NCBI GenBank assembly: GCA_031411575.1
Contig: JANOBJ010000248.1
Coordinates: 1-21,650 of the forward strand
DNA length: 21,650 nt
Direction of reading: 5' to 3'
Origin: JANOBJ01 sp031411575
GTDB taxonomy: Bacteria > Pseudomonadota > Gammaproteobacteria > Burkholderiales > Burkholderiaceae_C
Positions 1-7,510 of the stretch are shown piece by piece. Numbering within the stretch: position 1 is the stretch's first letter; each line of letters begins with the position of its first letter. The notes below the pieces were generated by a model that was given only the letters and a program-made list of their open reading frames with translations, was not told where the DNA came from and did no database searches. The translations under genes were made by a program, and so were the position numbers.

Positions 1-741
1 CTGCTTCGCAGCCAGGAACGCCTTCTGGTCCCATTCAGGCGACGCGCCTGCGGCAAGCTCCATGCTCTCGGCCGCGCCGTCGTACTCGCTGGCAAAGCGC
101 CTGCGCAGTGCGTCGGCGTCGGACAGCGGGATGGTCTCGAAGTCCTGCGGCCGGCGTTCGCTGCCCGACTCGAACACCGTCATCTCGCCGCGGCGCAGGT
201 TCATGATGCCGCCGAAGCTCTTGCCCTTGCCCACCGGCCACGTCATCGGCACGCAGGGCATGCCCAGCTCGCGCTCCACCTCGTCCAGGATGTCCAGCGG
301 CTCGCGCACCTCGCGGTCCATCTTGTTGACGAACGTGATGATGGGCGTGTTGCGCTGGCGGCAGACCTCGATCAGGCGCCGCGTCTGCGCCTCGACGCCG
401 TTGGCCGCGTCGATGACCATCAGCGCCGAATCGACGGCGGTGAGCACCCGGTAGGTGTCCTCCGAGAAGTCCTTGTGGCCGGGCGTGTCCAGCAGGTTGA
501 TGACGTGGTCGCGGTACAACATCTGCATGACCGAGCTGGCCACCGAAATGCCGCGCTGCTTCTCGATTTCCATCCAGTCAGAAGTGGCGTGGCGCGAAGC
601 CTTGCGTGCCTTGACCGAGCCAGCGATCTGGATCGCGCCGGAGAAGAGCAGCAGCTTTTCGGTCAGCGTGGTTTTGCCCGCATCGGGGTGGGAGATGATT
701 GCGAAGGTGCGGCGGCGGCGGGTTTCGGAGACAAATGACAC
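1..741 (-). CDS. prfC: Peptide chain release factor 3 (RF3), N-terminal part, cut by window edge
   Basis: Translational GTPase that recycles RF1/RF2 from the ribosome after termination. Only the first 247 codons are present; the gene runs off the left edge. The GTP-binding P-loop SHPDAGKTT lies near residues 17-25, followed by the switch region SDWMEIEKQRGIS, the G3 motif DTPGH and the G4 motif NKMD, all in the order expected of RF3. I place the start at a GTG (739-741), reading MSFVSETRRRRTFAIISHPD, because the RF3 family has about ten residues before RRTFAIISHPDAGKTT and no in-frame ATG fits. No strong Shine-Dalgarno is visible. It follows pqqE on the same strand after 85 bases but is functionally unrelated. 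The family assignment is secure; the exact start is an inference. Confidence 0.95.
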   Translation of the reverse strand, partial: MSFVSETRRRRTFAIISHPDAGKTTLTEKLLLFSGAIQIAGSVKARKASRHATSDWMEIEKQRGISVASSVMQMLYRDHVINLLDTPGHKDFSEDTYRVLTAVDSALMVIDAANGVEAQTRRLIEVCRQRNTPIITFVNKMDREVREPLDILDEVERELGMPCVPMTWPVGKGKSFGGIMNLRRGEMTVFESGSERRPQDFETIPLSDADALRRRFASEYDGAAESMELAAGASPEWDQKAFLAAKQ

Positions 742-826
742 GGTAAGGCCGGGAAGAACATGCAAGCCCCGGATTGTCGCAGGTCAGGCGCCAAGCCCGC
801 ACAGCTCCAGCGGTCGCGTCGGGCGC

Positions 827-2002
827 TCAAGTGTGGCAGCCGGGCATTGAAACCGCGTTGCCCGCTTCGATGAACTGCCGGGAGGCCTTGGGGTCGCGGA
901 ACACGAGAGGCCTTGCCGCTAACTCGCCCGACTCGGCACGGCGTACAGCGTCCAGCACCAGGCTGTGATGGGGGCTTTTCGGACAAACCGGGTCAGCAGT
1001 TTCGGCGTCGCGCGTGAGCATGTACGCTTGGCAACGGCAGCCGCCAAGGTCTTTTTCCTTGTGCTCGCAACTGTTGCAGGGCTCTTTCATCCAGCCGGTG
1101 CCGCGGTAGCGGTTGAAGCCTTCCGAGTCCTGCCAGGCGCTTTGCACACTGGTGTTGCGCATGTTGGGAAACTCCAGCCCTGGCAGCATCCGCGCCGTGT
1201 GGCAAGGCAGTGCAGTACCGTCCGGCGTGATGGTCATGAACATGCTGCCCCAGCCGTTAACGCATTTTTTGGGCGTGGCATCGTGGTAGTCAGGCGCCAC
1301 GAAGAAGATGCGCATGTCGTTGCCGAGCTTGGCCCGCCATTCGTCAGTGATGGCTTCGGCGCGTTGCAGCTGGGCTCGTGTGGGCAGCAACTGGTCGCGG
1401 TTTTCGAGGGCCCATGAGTAGTATTGGGTATTGGCCAGTTCCAGGTACTCGGCGCCCATCTCAACCGCCATTTCGATGATGCGGCCGATATGGTCAACGT
1501 TGAGCCGGTGGATCACCACGTTCAGGACCATCGGCCAGCCGTTGGCCTTGATCGTGCGCGCCACTCGCTGCTTGAGGTCGAAGGTTTTGGTGTGCGAGAG
1601 AAAGTCGTTCATCTCGCGGGTTGAGTCCTGAAACGAGAGCTGCACGTGGTCCAGCCCCGCTGACTTGAGCGCTGTCGCCCGGGCCTCGGTAAGGCCGACG
1701 CCCGATGTCAGCAGGTTGGTGTAGTAGCCCAAACGGTGTGCTTCAGCCACCAGCAGCTCAAGGTCGTCGCGCACCAGGGGCTCGCCGCCGGAAAACCCGC
1801 ACTGCACGGCACCCAGGGCGCGCGCTTCGCGCAGCACGCGCAGCCAGTCCTCTGTGGACAACTCATTGGCATGGCTGGCAAAGTCGACCGGGTTGTAGCA
1901 AAAGGCGCAGTGCAGGGGGCAGCGGTAGGTCACCTCGGCCAGCAGCCACAGCGGTGGGCCTGGGGTTCCGACAGAGTCCGCCAGGTTTTCAGCGGTGATC
2001 AT
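827..2002 (-). CDS. pqqE: PqqA peptide cyclase PqqE (radical SAM)
   Basis: Radical-SAM enzyme that forms the carbon-carbon bond between the conserved Glu and Tyr of PqqA, the first committed step of PQQ synthesis. The protein is 391 residues. The radical-SAM cluster motif CPLHCAFC is at residues 28-35 (CX3CX2C), followed by the SAM-binding GGEP motif. The C-terminal SPASM region holds the extra cysteines (CVNGWG, LPCHTA, CNSCEHKEKDLGGCRC, PVCPKS) for auxiliary Fe-S clusters. I choose the ATG at 2002 over one five codons upstream, because GGTGGA sits at good spacing and this ATG overlaps the pqqD stop as ATGA, implying translational coupling. It is the last gene of pqqABCDE; I see no clear terminator before prfC. 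Confidence 0.97.
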   Translation of the reverse strand: MITAENLADSVGTPGPPLWLLAEVTYRCPLHCAFCYNPVDFASHANELSTEDWLRVLREARALGAVQCGFSGGEPLVRDDLELLVAEAHRLGYYTNLLTSGVGLTEARATALKSAGLDHVQLSFQDSTREMNDFLSHTKTFDLKQRVARTIKANGWPMVLNVVIHRLNVDHIGRIIEMAVEMGAEYLELANTQYYSWALENRDQLLPTRAQLQRAEAITDEWRAKLGNDMRIFFVAPDYHDATPKKCVNGWGSMFMTITPDGTALPCHTARMLPGLEFPNMRNTSVQSAWQDSEGFNRYRGTGWMKEPCNSCEHKEKDLGGCRCQAYMLTRDAETADPVCPKSPHHSLVLDAVRRAESGELAARPLVFRDPKASRQFIEAGNAVSMPGCHT

Positions 2003-2274
2003 GTGATTTCCACCCATTTCTGTTGCAACGCAATGTCCAGAAACGCCAGTACTTCTTTTTCGAGCGCGCTCGCTTTGAAGGTTTGCTCAAGGTTGGCCAC
2101 GATGGCGGACACATCCTGATCGCCATCGCAGCGCTTCAGGATCTCGCCCGCGCTCTGGTTGAGCTTGACCATGCCCTCGGGATAGAGCAGCACATGGCAG
2201 TTTTGAACCTCTTCCCACTGCAGCCGAAAGCCAACGGCCACGCGAGGGCGGCTCGACAGGCCGGCCGTGCTCAT
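1999..2274 (-). CDS. pqqD: PqqA-binding chaperone PqqD
   Basis: Small peptide chaperone that binds PqqA and presents it to PqqE. It is 91 residues long, the usual size for the family. It begins MSTAGLSSRPRVAVGFRLQWEE and contains the typical PqqD stretch YPEGMVKLNQSAGEIL near residues 31-46 (the RiPP-recognition-element fold). The start is fixed by the ATGA overlap with the pqqC stop, and its own stop overlaps the pqqE start in the same way, so pqqC, pqqD and pqqE look translationally coupled. A longer open frame extends upstream but is only the shadow of pqqC in another frame. Confidence 0.95.
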   Translation of the reverse strand: MSTAGLSSRPRVAVGFRLQWEEVQNCHVLLYPEGMVKLNQSAGEILKRCDGDQDVSAIVANLEQTFKASALEKEVLAFLDIALQQKWVEIT

Positions 2275-3008
2275 GGCGTCACCCCGTACGCACGCGCCAT
2301 GGCGTCGTTCATGGCCCACAGGATGTCCAGCTTGAACTGCAGGATATCCAAAGCGCGCAACTGCTGCGATCGGGTGGTGAAATGGTCGAGCGTGATGGCC
2401 AGGCCCTGCTCGACATCGCGTCGCGCCTGACTCACCCGGTTGCGGAAATACTGCAGCCCGGTGGTTTCGATCCAGGGGTAATGTTCTGGCCAGTTGGCCA
2501 GTCGCTGCTTGTGGATTTCGGGCGCGAACATCTCGGTGAGCGATGAACAAACCGCCTCCTGCCATGGCGCGCGCCGCGCGAAATTCACATAGGCATCCAC
2601 CGCGAAGCGGATCGCCGGGACGACGTGGCGCAAGTCGGTGATTTCCTCGCGCGTCAGACCGGTGGCCATGCCCAATTGAATCCAGGCCTCGATGCCGCCC
2701 GCATCGAACTGATCGCCCGTCTGCGAGCCATCGTGGTCGATGATGCGCTGCACCCAGCCGCGTCGCACCTCGCGGTCCGGACAGTTGGACAGCACGGCAG
2801 CGTCTTTGACCGGAATCGCGATCTGGTAATAAAAGCGATTGGCTACCCAGCCCCGGATCTGCTCAGGGGTCGCTTTGCCGCTGTTCAGCATCACGTTGAA
2901 CGGATGGTGGATGTGATACGCCGCGCCCTTGCCGCGCAACTGTGCCTCGAACTCCGCGCGGGTCCAGGCGGAGTCGGTGCTGGCTGCCAGCGGCGGCGCG
3001 AGCGACAT
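2271..3008 (-). CDS. pqqC: Pyrroloquinoline-quinone synthase PqqC
   Basis: Cofactor-less oxidase that performs the final ring closure and eight-electron oxidation giving PQQ. The protein is 245 residues, normal for PqqC, and belongs to the heme-oxygenase/TenA-like all-helical fold. Conserved stretches are YHIHHPFNVMLNSG (31-44), GWVANRFYYQ (53-62), RIIDHDG (88-94), EIHKQRLANWPEHYPWI (164-180) and YFRNR (187-191), which carry the His, Tyr and Arg residues lining the active site. The gene follows pqqB by 51 bases and overlaps pqqD by 4 bases. Nothing appears broken. Confidence 0.97.
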   Translation of the reverse strand: MSLAPPLAASTDSAWTRAEFEAQLRGKGAAYHIHHPFNVMLNSGKATPEQIRGWVANRFYYQIAIPVKDAAVLSNCPDREVRRGWVQRIIDHDGSQTGDQFDAGGIEAWIQLGMATGLTREEITDLRHVVPAIRFAVDAYVNFARRAPWQEAVCSSLTEMFAPEIHKQRLANWPEHYPWIETTGLQYFRNRVSQARRDVEQGLAITLDHFTTRSQQLRALDILQFKLDILWAMNDAMARAYGVTP

Positions 3009-3059
3009 GTCGATGAGTGCGATTTTCAGTCCCCTCGGGTGGTGGTTGGCATGGCCGGT

Positions 3060-3980
3060 CTAGAGTTCAATCACCATGCCGTCATGGGCCACTTCCACCC
3101 CGCGCCGGCTCAACTCGGCGCGCTGTGGTGAGTCCTCGTTGAGGATCGGGTTGGTGTTGTTGATGTGGATCAAAACCTTGCGCGTGCGTGCAGGCAGGCT
3201 GTCCAGCCATTCGAGCATGCCGTCCGGCCCCGACTGAGGCAGATGGCCGATGCTGCGGCCGGTCTTCTGGCTGAAACCCAGAGCGATCATTTCGTCGTCC
3301 GTCCAGAAGGTGCCGTCCACCAATACACAGTCGGCCGCGCGCATGGCAGCATCGACATCTGGCCCGCGGGCGCCCAGGCCCGGCGCGTAAAACAATCGTC
3401 GGCCGGTGCCGCTGTCGATGACGGTCAGGCCAATGTTGTCGCCTGGCACCGACTGTTCACGATGCGGCGAGTAGGGCGCGGCCTTGCTGGCCAGTGGCAG
3501 CGCGGAAAACTCGATGCCGGTTACCCCATCCATGGTGAAAGTCTGGCCATCCAACGGCACCGTGCGACGGTCTACCCCGCAATAGTGCTCCAGTACACGC
3601 AAGATGGGGTTGCCCTGGGTCAGGTCTTCGTATACCGGATCGGCGCACCACAGGGGGAGCTTCTTGCCCCGTTCGCGCAGCATGTACAAGCCGGTGGAGT
3701 GGTCGACCTGGCCGTCCATCAGCAGCACACCCGCAATGCCGGTGTCGCGGGTCGTGCGGTTGGGCTGCAGCGCCGGCGTGGCGCGGATCTGCTCCAGGAT
3801 ATCGGGTGAGGCGTTGATCAAGGCCCAGTCCTGCCCTGCATCTCCTTTGACGCAGATGGATGACTGGGTGCGTGCGCGGGCGCGAAGGGTGCCCGCGCGC
3901 TGGCCTGCACAGTTGACGCAGTTGCAATTCCACTGGGGGAAACCGCCACCGGCGGCGGCGCCTAAAACTCGAATGTGCAT
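3060..3980 (-). CDS. pqqB: PQQ biosynthesis protein PqqB (metallo-beta-lactamase fold)
   Basis: Metallo-beta-lactamase-fold protein of the PQQ pathway, reported to act as a hydroxylase on the diamino acid intermediate and formerly proposed as a PQQ carrier. It is 306 residues and starts with the family signature MHIRVLGAAAGGGFPQWNCN, including the CNCVNC structural-metal cysteines near residues 19-24. The DGQVDHSTGL segment (about 90-99), a GDN segment and HINNTNP near the C-terminus are also family-typical. The ribosome site is weak. A long perfect hairpin lies between pqqA and this gene, which would lower its expression relative to pqqA. Confidence 0.96.
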   Translation of the reverse strand: MHIRVLGAAAGGGFPQWNCNCVNCAGQRAGTLRARARTQSSICVKGDAGQDWALINASPDILEQIRATPALQPNRTTRDTGIAGVLLMDGQVDHSTGLYMLRERGKKLPLWCADPVYEDLTQGNPILRVLEHYCGVDRRTVPLDGQTFTMDGVTGIEFSALPLASKAAPYSPHREQSVPGDNIGLTVIDSGTGRRLFYAPGLGARGPDVDAAMRAADCVLVDGTFWTDDEMIALGFSQKTGRSIGHLPQSGPDGMLEWLDSLPARTRKVLIHINNTNPILNEDSPQRAELSRRGVEVAHDGMVIEL

Positions 3981-4033
3981 GGAACCCCAAGCCCGGAACG
4001 CCGGGCAACCGGAAAACAGATTGCGTCGTGGCG

Positions 4034-4079
4034 CTGACAGATGACAAAGCCCGCACAGGCGGGCTTTGTCATCTGTCAG
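4034..4079 (-). promoter_or_regulatory. Perfect 21-bp hairpin between pqqA and pqqB (attenuator or processing stem)
   Basis: Positions 4034-4054 and 4059-4079 are exact reverse complements, with a 4-base loop (ACAG). The stem is partly GC-rich (GCCCGC/GCGGGC next to the loop) and starts 9 bases after the pqqA stop. On the operon strand no U-run follows (the next bases are CGCCACGACG), so it is not a textbook intrinsic terminator. A partial attenuator, or a stem protecting the 3' end of a short abundant pqqA transcript, would fit the known need for far more PqqA peptide than pathway enzymes. That role is inference; the hairpin is directly visible. Confidence 0.85.
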
Positions 4080-4088
4080 TGAAGCGGT

Positions 4089-4163
4089 TCAGCGAGCGGC
4101 CACGTACATCGTGATCTCGAAACCGAAACGGAAGTCGCAGGCTTGTGGGGTTTCCCAAGTCAT
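4089..4163 (-). CDS. pqqA: PQQ precursor peptide PqqA (24 residues)
   Basis: Ribosomally made precursor from which PQQ is excised. The peptide has 24 residues, begins MTWETPQACDFRFGFE and ends ITMYVAAR. Glu16 and Tyr20, spaced E-X3-Y as in all PqqA peptides, are the residues cross-linked by PqqE to give the PQQ skeleton. The neighbouring RFGFEITMY matches the conserved R-(L/I/F)-G-(F/L)-E-(V/I)-T-(L/M)-Y pattern of the family. A good Shine-Dalgarno (GGAGA, 7 bases before ATG) precedes it. It is the first gene of pqqABCDE. No separate pqqF/pqqG protease gene is in the window. Confidence 0.97.
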   Translation of the reverse strand: MTWETPQACDFRFGFEITMYVAAR

Positions 4164-4191
4164 GTAGGTCTCCTAAAAGGTCAGCAAAGGA

Positions 4192-4211
4192 CAGAACGCT
4201 TGCGTGTTCTG
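4192..4211. promoter_or_regulatory. Inverted repeat upstream of pqqA (CAGAAC-N8-GTTCTG)
   Basis: A 6-bp inverted repeat with an 8-base spacer lies 29-48 bases upstream of the pqqA start, in the 168-base divergent region between pqqA and the hydrolase gene. It could be an operator for the neighbouring response regulator or a stem in the pqqA leader. The position is suggestive but the repeat is short, and I could not identify a convincing -35/-10 pair in this region. Confidence 0.35.
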
Positions 4212-4331
4212 GAAACGGCGGATGCACGTCACCAGCCGAGAGTACGCTGTGCAGAGGTACCGGTTGTAGTGCCTGTATGGAGATCAACCTCATGATTTTC
4301 ATGAATTGGTCGACTGATAGCATGGCTTGCC

Positions 4332-5305
4332 ATGTCCGCCTCCCGTTTTTGCCATGCCTCCGACGCCATTCGCCAGACCGGGCAACTGGTCGTGAGCGCG
4401 GGGCACGCCTTGTACTGGCAGGATTGGGGCGCGCCCGATGGTGTGGCAGCGCTGGTGTTGCACGGTGGCCCGGGATCAGGATTTTCCGACGCACTGCTGC
4501 GCTACTTTGATCCGGCGACGTTCCGCGTGGTGGCGTTTGACCAGCGTGGCTGCGGCCGCAGTACACCGCGCGGTGAAACCCGCGACAACACGACCGCGTT
4601 GCTGATCGACGACATCGAGGCCTTGCGCCACTATCTTGGCATCCAGAGCTGGCTCGTCGTCGGTGGCTCCTGGGGTGCGACGCTGGCGCTGGCTTACGCG
4701 GCCAGGCATCGGACTGCGGTGAGCGGTGCGTTGCTGCGCGGGCTGTTTGTGCCGTCCCGGGCGGAGTTGGACTGGTTCTTTCGCGGCGCGAGTTCCGAGT
4801 ACCCTGCGGCCTGGAAGCGCTTGGCCGAACTTGCGCTGGCGGCTGAGCAGGACGACTTGCTGGGCTGGCTTGCCGGGGTGTTTGCCGGCACCGACCGGGC
4901 GCAACAACAGCGGGCGGCGCAAGCGTGGATGGACTGGGAAAGCGTGCTGTCTAACACGCCTGCCGTGCCGGCGCTGACCGGCGAAGCCCTTGAGGCGGCG
5001 ATCGACCGCTACCGCGTACAGGCGTACTACCTGGCGCAGCGTTGCTGGCTGGACGAAGTGGGCATGCACGAGGCCTGCGCTGGCGTGCAGGGCCTGCCGG
5101 TGCAGTTTCTGCATGGCCGTGAGGATGCGGTCTGCTGCCTGCCGCGGCGTGGAAAGTGCACAAAGCGCTCGCCGGCAGCCGGTTTCGTTGGGTCGAAGGC
5201 GCCGGACACAACCCGTTTCATCCGGCAATGGTGTCGGCGATGGAAGGTGCGTTGGCGGCGTTTGCCCGGCAGGGGCACTTTGGAGCTGGAGAAAAATCCA
5301 CATGA
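4332..5305 (+). pseudogene. Proline iminopeptidase-type alpha/beta hydrolase with an apparent 1-nt frameshift
   Basis: The upstream frame shows a peptidase family S33 protein: HGGPG oxyanion segment (44-48), DQRGCGRSTP (70-79), nucleophile elbow GGSWG with Ser113, and HGREDAVC with the acidic residue Asp265. At about 5133-5150 the homology moves to another frame: one extra base would give AVCLPAAAWKVHKALAG and then EGAGHNPF with the catalytic His, ending at TGA 5303-5305. The uncorrected frame continues to 5561 as an unrelated tail lacking that His. The restored stop overlaps the kinase start as ATGA, which argues that the original gene ended there. It is either a recent inactivating deletion in a TGC/TGCC-rich run or a sequencing error. 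The family removes N-terminal proline from peptides; the natural substrate here is unknown. Confidence 0.85.
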
Positions 5306-6648
5306 GCCTGCGAATCAAGATCAATCTGATAGTGGCTGGCGTCATTGCGCTGTTGGTTGCCGCGATGATCGGGTTGCAGCTCGACAGCGTGCGGCGCGCC
5401 GTGCGCGAGGAAGTCGTGGCGACCCACCGCGTGACGGCGCAGTTGCTCAACCGGATGGGCTGGATCACGGCAATCGATGGCCCGCAAAGCCTGGTGCGTT
5501 TCCTGCAGCAACTGGGCCGAGTACGCGCCAACGACATCACCTTGACCGATGCCTCGGGTGAGGTGCTCTACCGTTCGCCGCCATCGACTTACAAGAAGGG
5601 CCGGGAAGCCCCCGCATGGTTTGCCGCATTGATGGTGCCGGAGGCGGCGCGGCAGGTGATTGCCCTGCCCAGCGGCCAGTTGACGATCGATGCCGAACCG
5701 TCTCGGTCGGTGCTGGATGGCTGGGATGACCTGGTGACGCTGGCCGCGTCCGGCGCGGCCGCGCTGCTGGTGATCAACGCACTGGTGTTCTGGGCCATGG
5801 GGCGCGCATTGCGGCCGTTTCCGCAGATCGTGGACGGGCTGAACCGGTTGCAGGCGGGTGACTTCGACGCCTCACTGCCGCCGTTGCCGGGCAAGGAAGC
5901 CGGCGCCATCGGTGCCGCCTTCAACCGCATGACGGCTGTGCTCAAGGAAAACCTCGAAAACCGGCAGCGCGCGTTTGAGGCCGAACGCAGGTTGTCCGAT
6001 GCACGCGAACTGTCCGGGCTGATCGAGGCACACATTGAAGCCGAGCGGCGCGAGATTGCCCGGGCGCTACACGATGAACTGGGCCAGTCCGTCACCGCCA
6101 TCCGCAGCCTGGCAATGTCGGTGGCGCGCCGCTGCGAAAGCGGCGATGTGCAGACGGCCCAGGCCGCGCGTGTGATCACCGAAGAGGCAGGGCGGCTGTA
6201 CGACCACATGCACGGCATGATTCCCCGGCTGGCGCCGATGGCGCTGGACACCCTGGGCCTCCAGGATGCGCTTGAGGAGTTGCTGGAACGAATTCGGGCG
6301 AGCCACCCCGAGCTAGAGGCAAGTTTGCAGGCGGGGTCATTTCCGGGCGTATTGCCGGGCGGGCTGGCGCTGGCGGCCTACCGAATCGTGCAGGAAGGGA
6401 TCACCAACGCCCTGCGCCACGGCCAAGCCCGTCATATCCAGGTGATCGTCGGATGCGAGGCCGGGCAGTTGATCCTGACGGTGCAGGACGATGGCGTGGG
6501 ATTGCCCGACGATTGGCGCCGCACCGGGCATTTCGGCCTGCGCTGGCTGACGGAGCGGGCTGAAGCCCTGGGCGGCCAGCTTGTCGTGGGTAATCGGGTG
6601 GACGGCGGCACCGAGCTGCGTGCGGTGCTGCCTCTGGAGGCAACATGA
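5302..6648 (+). CDS. Membrane sensor histidine kinase, NarX/UhpB-type (HAMP, HisKA_3, HATPase_c)
   Basis: Sensor of a two-component system. The 448-residue protein starts MSLRIKINLI. TM1 is about residues 7-27, a periplasmic sensor region about 28-142, TM2 about 144-167, and a HAMP-like linker about 168-220. The dimerisation/phosphoacceptor segment EIARALHDELGQSVTAI puts the acceptor His at 257. The ATPase domain has its N-box around GITNALRHG (366-374), DDGVG (396-400) and GHFGLRWL (409-416). The start overlaps the hydrolase stop (ATGA) and the end overlaps the regulator start (ATGA). Known NarL-family pairs such as MxaYX/MoxYX and ExaDE control PQQ-dependent alcohol dehydrogenases. The divergent position next to pqqA suggests a similar role, but that is inference. 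Confidence 0.9.
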   Translation: MSLRIKINLIVAGVIALLVAAMIGLQLDSVRRAVREEVVATHRVTAQLLNRMGWITAIDGPQSLVRFLQQLGRVRANDITLTDASGEVLYRSPPSTYKKGREAPAWFAALMVPEAARQVIALPSGQLTIDAEPSRSVLDGWDDLVTLAASGAAALLVINALVFWAMGRALRPFPQIVDGLNRLQAGDFDASLPPLPGKEAGAIGAAFNRMTAVLKENLENRQRAFEAERRLSDARELSGLIEAHIEAERREIARALHDELGQSVTAIRSLAMSVARRCESGDVQTAQAARVITEEAGRLYDHMHGMIPRLAPMALDTLGLQDALEELLERIRASHPELEASLQAGSFPGVLPGGLALAAYRIVQEGITNALRHGQARHIQVIVGCEAGQLILTVQDDGVGLPDDWRRTGHFGLRWLTERAEALGGQLVVGNRVDGGTELRAVLPLEAT

Positions 6649-7274
6649 TTCGCGTGATGCTGGTGGATGACCATGCCGTGGTGCGCATGGGGTTCCGGAT
6701 GCTGCTCACCACGGCCGCCATTGACGTGGTGGCCGAGGCCGACAGCGGCGAACAGGCCTGCCGCGACTACCCGCAGGTTCAGCCCGACGTGGTGGTGATG
6801 GATCTCTCCATGCCGGGCATGGGCGGGCTGGAGGCCCTGCGCCGCCTGCTGGCGCATGACGCCGCCGTGCACATACTCGCGCTCTCGGCGCACGAGGCCA
6901 CGGCCTACCCCCAGCGCGTGCTGAAGGCGGGCGCGCTGGGTTATCTGTCCAAGCGCAGCGCGCCCGAGGCACTGATCGACGCGGTACGCACCGTGGCCGC
7001 AGGGCGCCGCTACGTCGACCCCCAAATGGCGCAACGCCTCGCGCTGGCACATATCCAGGGCGAAGCGAGTCCGTCTGACGTGCTGACGGAACGCGAATTT
7101 GCGGTGTTCATCCAGTTGGCGCAAGGGCGCACCGTGGCGCAGATTGCCGAAAACCTCAACGTGGCGAGTAGTACCGTGGGCACCCATCTCTACAACGTCA
7201 AGCAAAAGCTCAATGCCGCGAATCAGGCCGAGCTGACGCTGGTCGGCTTGCGCTGGGGTTTGATCCAGCCCTGA
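6645..7274 (+). CDS. NarL/LuxR-family response regulator
   Basis: DNA-binding partner of the preceding kinase. The 209-residue protein has an N-terminal receiver domain with acidic pair D8/D9, phosphoacceptor Asp53 (VVVMDLSMPGMGG), Ser81 and Lys103 (YLSKRSAPEAL). The C-terminal LuxR-type helix-turn-helix starts at LTEREFAVF (about 146) and includes the recognition region NVASSTVGTHLYNVKQKL. The start is coupled to the kinase stop through ATGA. No terminator with a U-run is seen after its stop. Likely targets include its own operon, the divergent pqq operon, or a PQQ-dehydrogenase gene outside the window; none can be proven here. Confidence 0.92.
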   Translation: MIRVMLVDDHAVVRMGFRMLLTTAAIDVVAEADSGEQACRDYPQVQPDVVVMDLSMPGMGGLEALRRLLAHDAAVHILALSAHEATAYPQRVLKAGALGYLSKRSAPEALIDAVRTVAAGRRYVDPQMAQRLALAHIQGEASPSDVLTEREFAVFIQLAQGRTVAQIAENLNVASSTVGTHLYNVKQKLNAANQAELTLVGLRWGLIQP

Positions 7275-7311
7275 ACCCACCCGATCAGCCAGCAGCACGA
7301 TCACCCCGGGG

Positions 7312-7340
7312 GTGACGCAACCATTCCCATTTTGTATAAT
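7312..7340 (+). promoter_or_regulatory. Sigma-70 promoter of ahcY
   Basis: A -35 GTGACG (7312-7317) and a consensus -10 TATAAT (7335-7340) are separated by 17 bases, placing the start of transcription around 7347, just at the 5' edge of the riboswitch. A 15-base palindrome (TCACCCC-G-GGGGTGA, 7301-7315) overlaps the -35 and might be an operator. The -10 and its flank, TATAATCGAAG, recur exactly in the rplM promoter. Confidence 0.85.
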
Positions 7341-7348
7341 CGAAGATT

Positions 7349-7510
7349 CCGAGGAGCGTTGCAGTTCACCACGCGTGAACGAGGCTCGGACAGCATGGTT
7401 GCCGCACCGACTTCTGGTCGGGGACGCCACTGCATCAACGGCGCTCACCCACGGTTCGTGTGAGGTGAGAGGTATCTCCAGACCGTGGTTGTTCAACTCA
7501 TATTTGGAGC
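7349..7510 (+). promoter_or_regulatory. SAH riboswitch (aptamer about 7349-7446) with expression platform before ahcY
   Basis: The sequence carries the conserved core of the S-adenosylhomocysteine riboswitch. CCGAG (7349-7353) pairs with CTCGG (7385-7389), GAGCG (7354-7358) with CGCTC (7442-7446), and GTTG (7358-7361) is opposite CAAC (7436-7439). There is an internal hairpin GTTCAC/GTGAAC (7364-7369/7375-7380) and a variable stem CCGAC/GTCGG (7407-7411/7417-7421). Downstream, CTCACC (7444-7449) can instead pair with GGTGAG (7464-7469), which would disrupt the aptamer stem, and CTCCA (7476-7480) can pair with TGGAG (7505-7509), the ahcY ribosome site. This family is an ON switch: SAH raises AhcY synthesis. 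The aptamer is confidently recognised; the switching details are inferred. Confidence 0.9.

Noticed and set aside
742..826. Terminator between pqqE and prfC
   Set aside because: No GC-rich stem followed by a U-run is visible on the minus strand.
5128..5145. Programmed -1 ribosomal frameshift in the hydrolase gene
   Set aside because: No slippery heptamer is present (the bases are GTC TGC TGC CTG) and no obvious downstream stem; a deletion or sequencing error is simpler.
5136..5561. Continuation of the hydrolase frame as a genuine 409-residue protein
   Set aside because: The tail is basic, unlike any alpha/beta hydrolase, lies mostly inside the kinase gene and lacks the catalytic His that is visible in the neighbouring frame.
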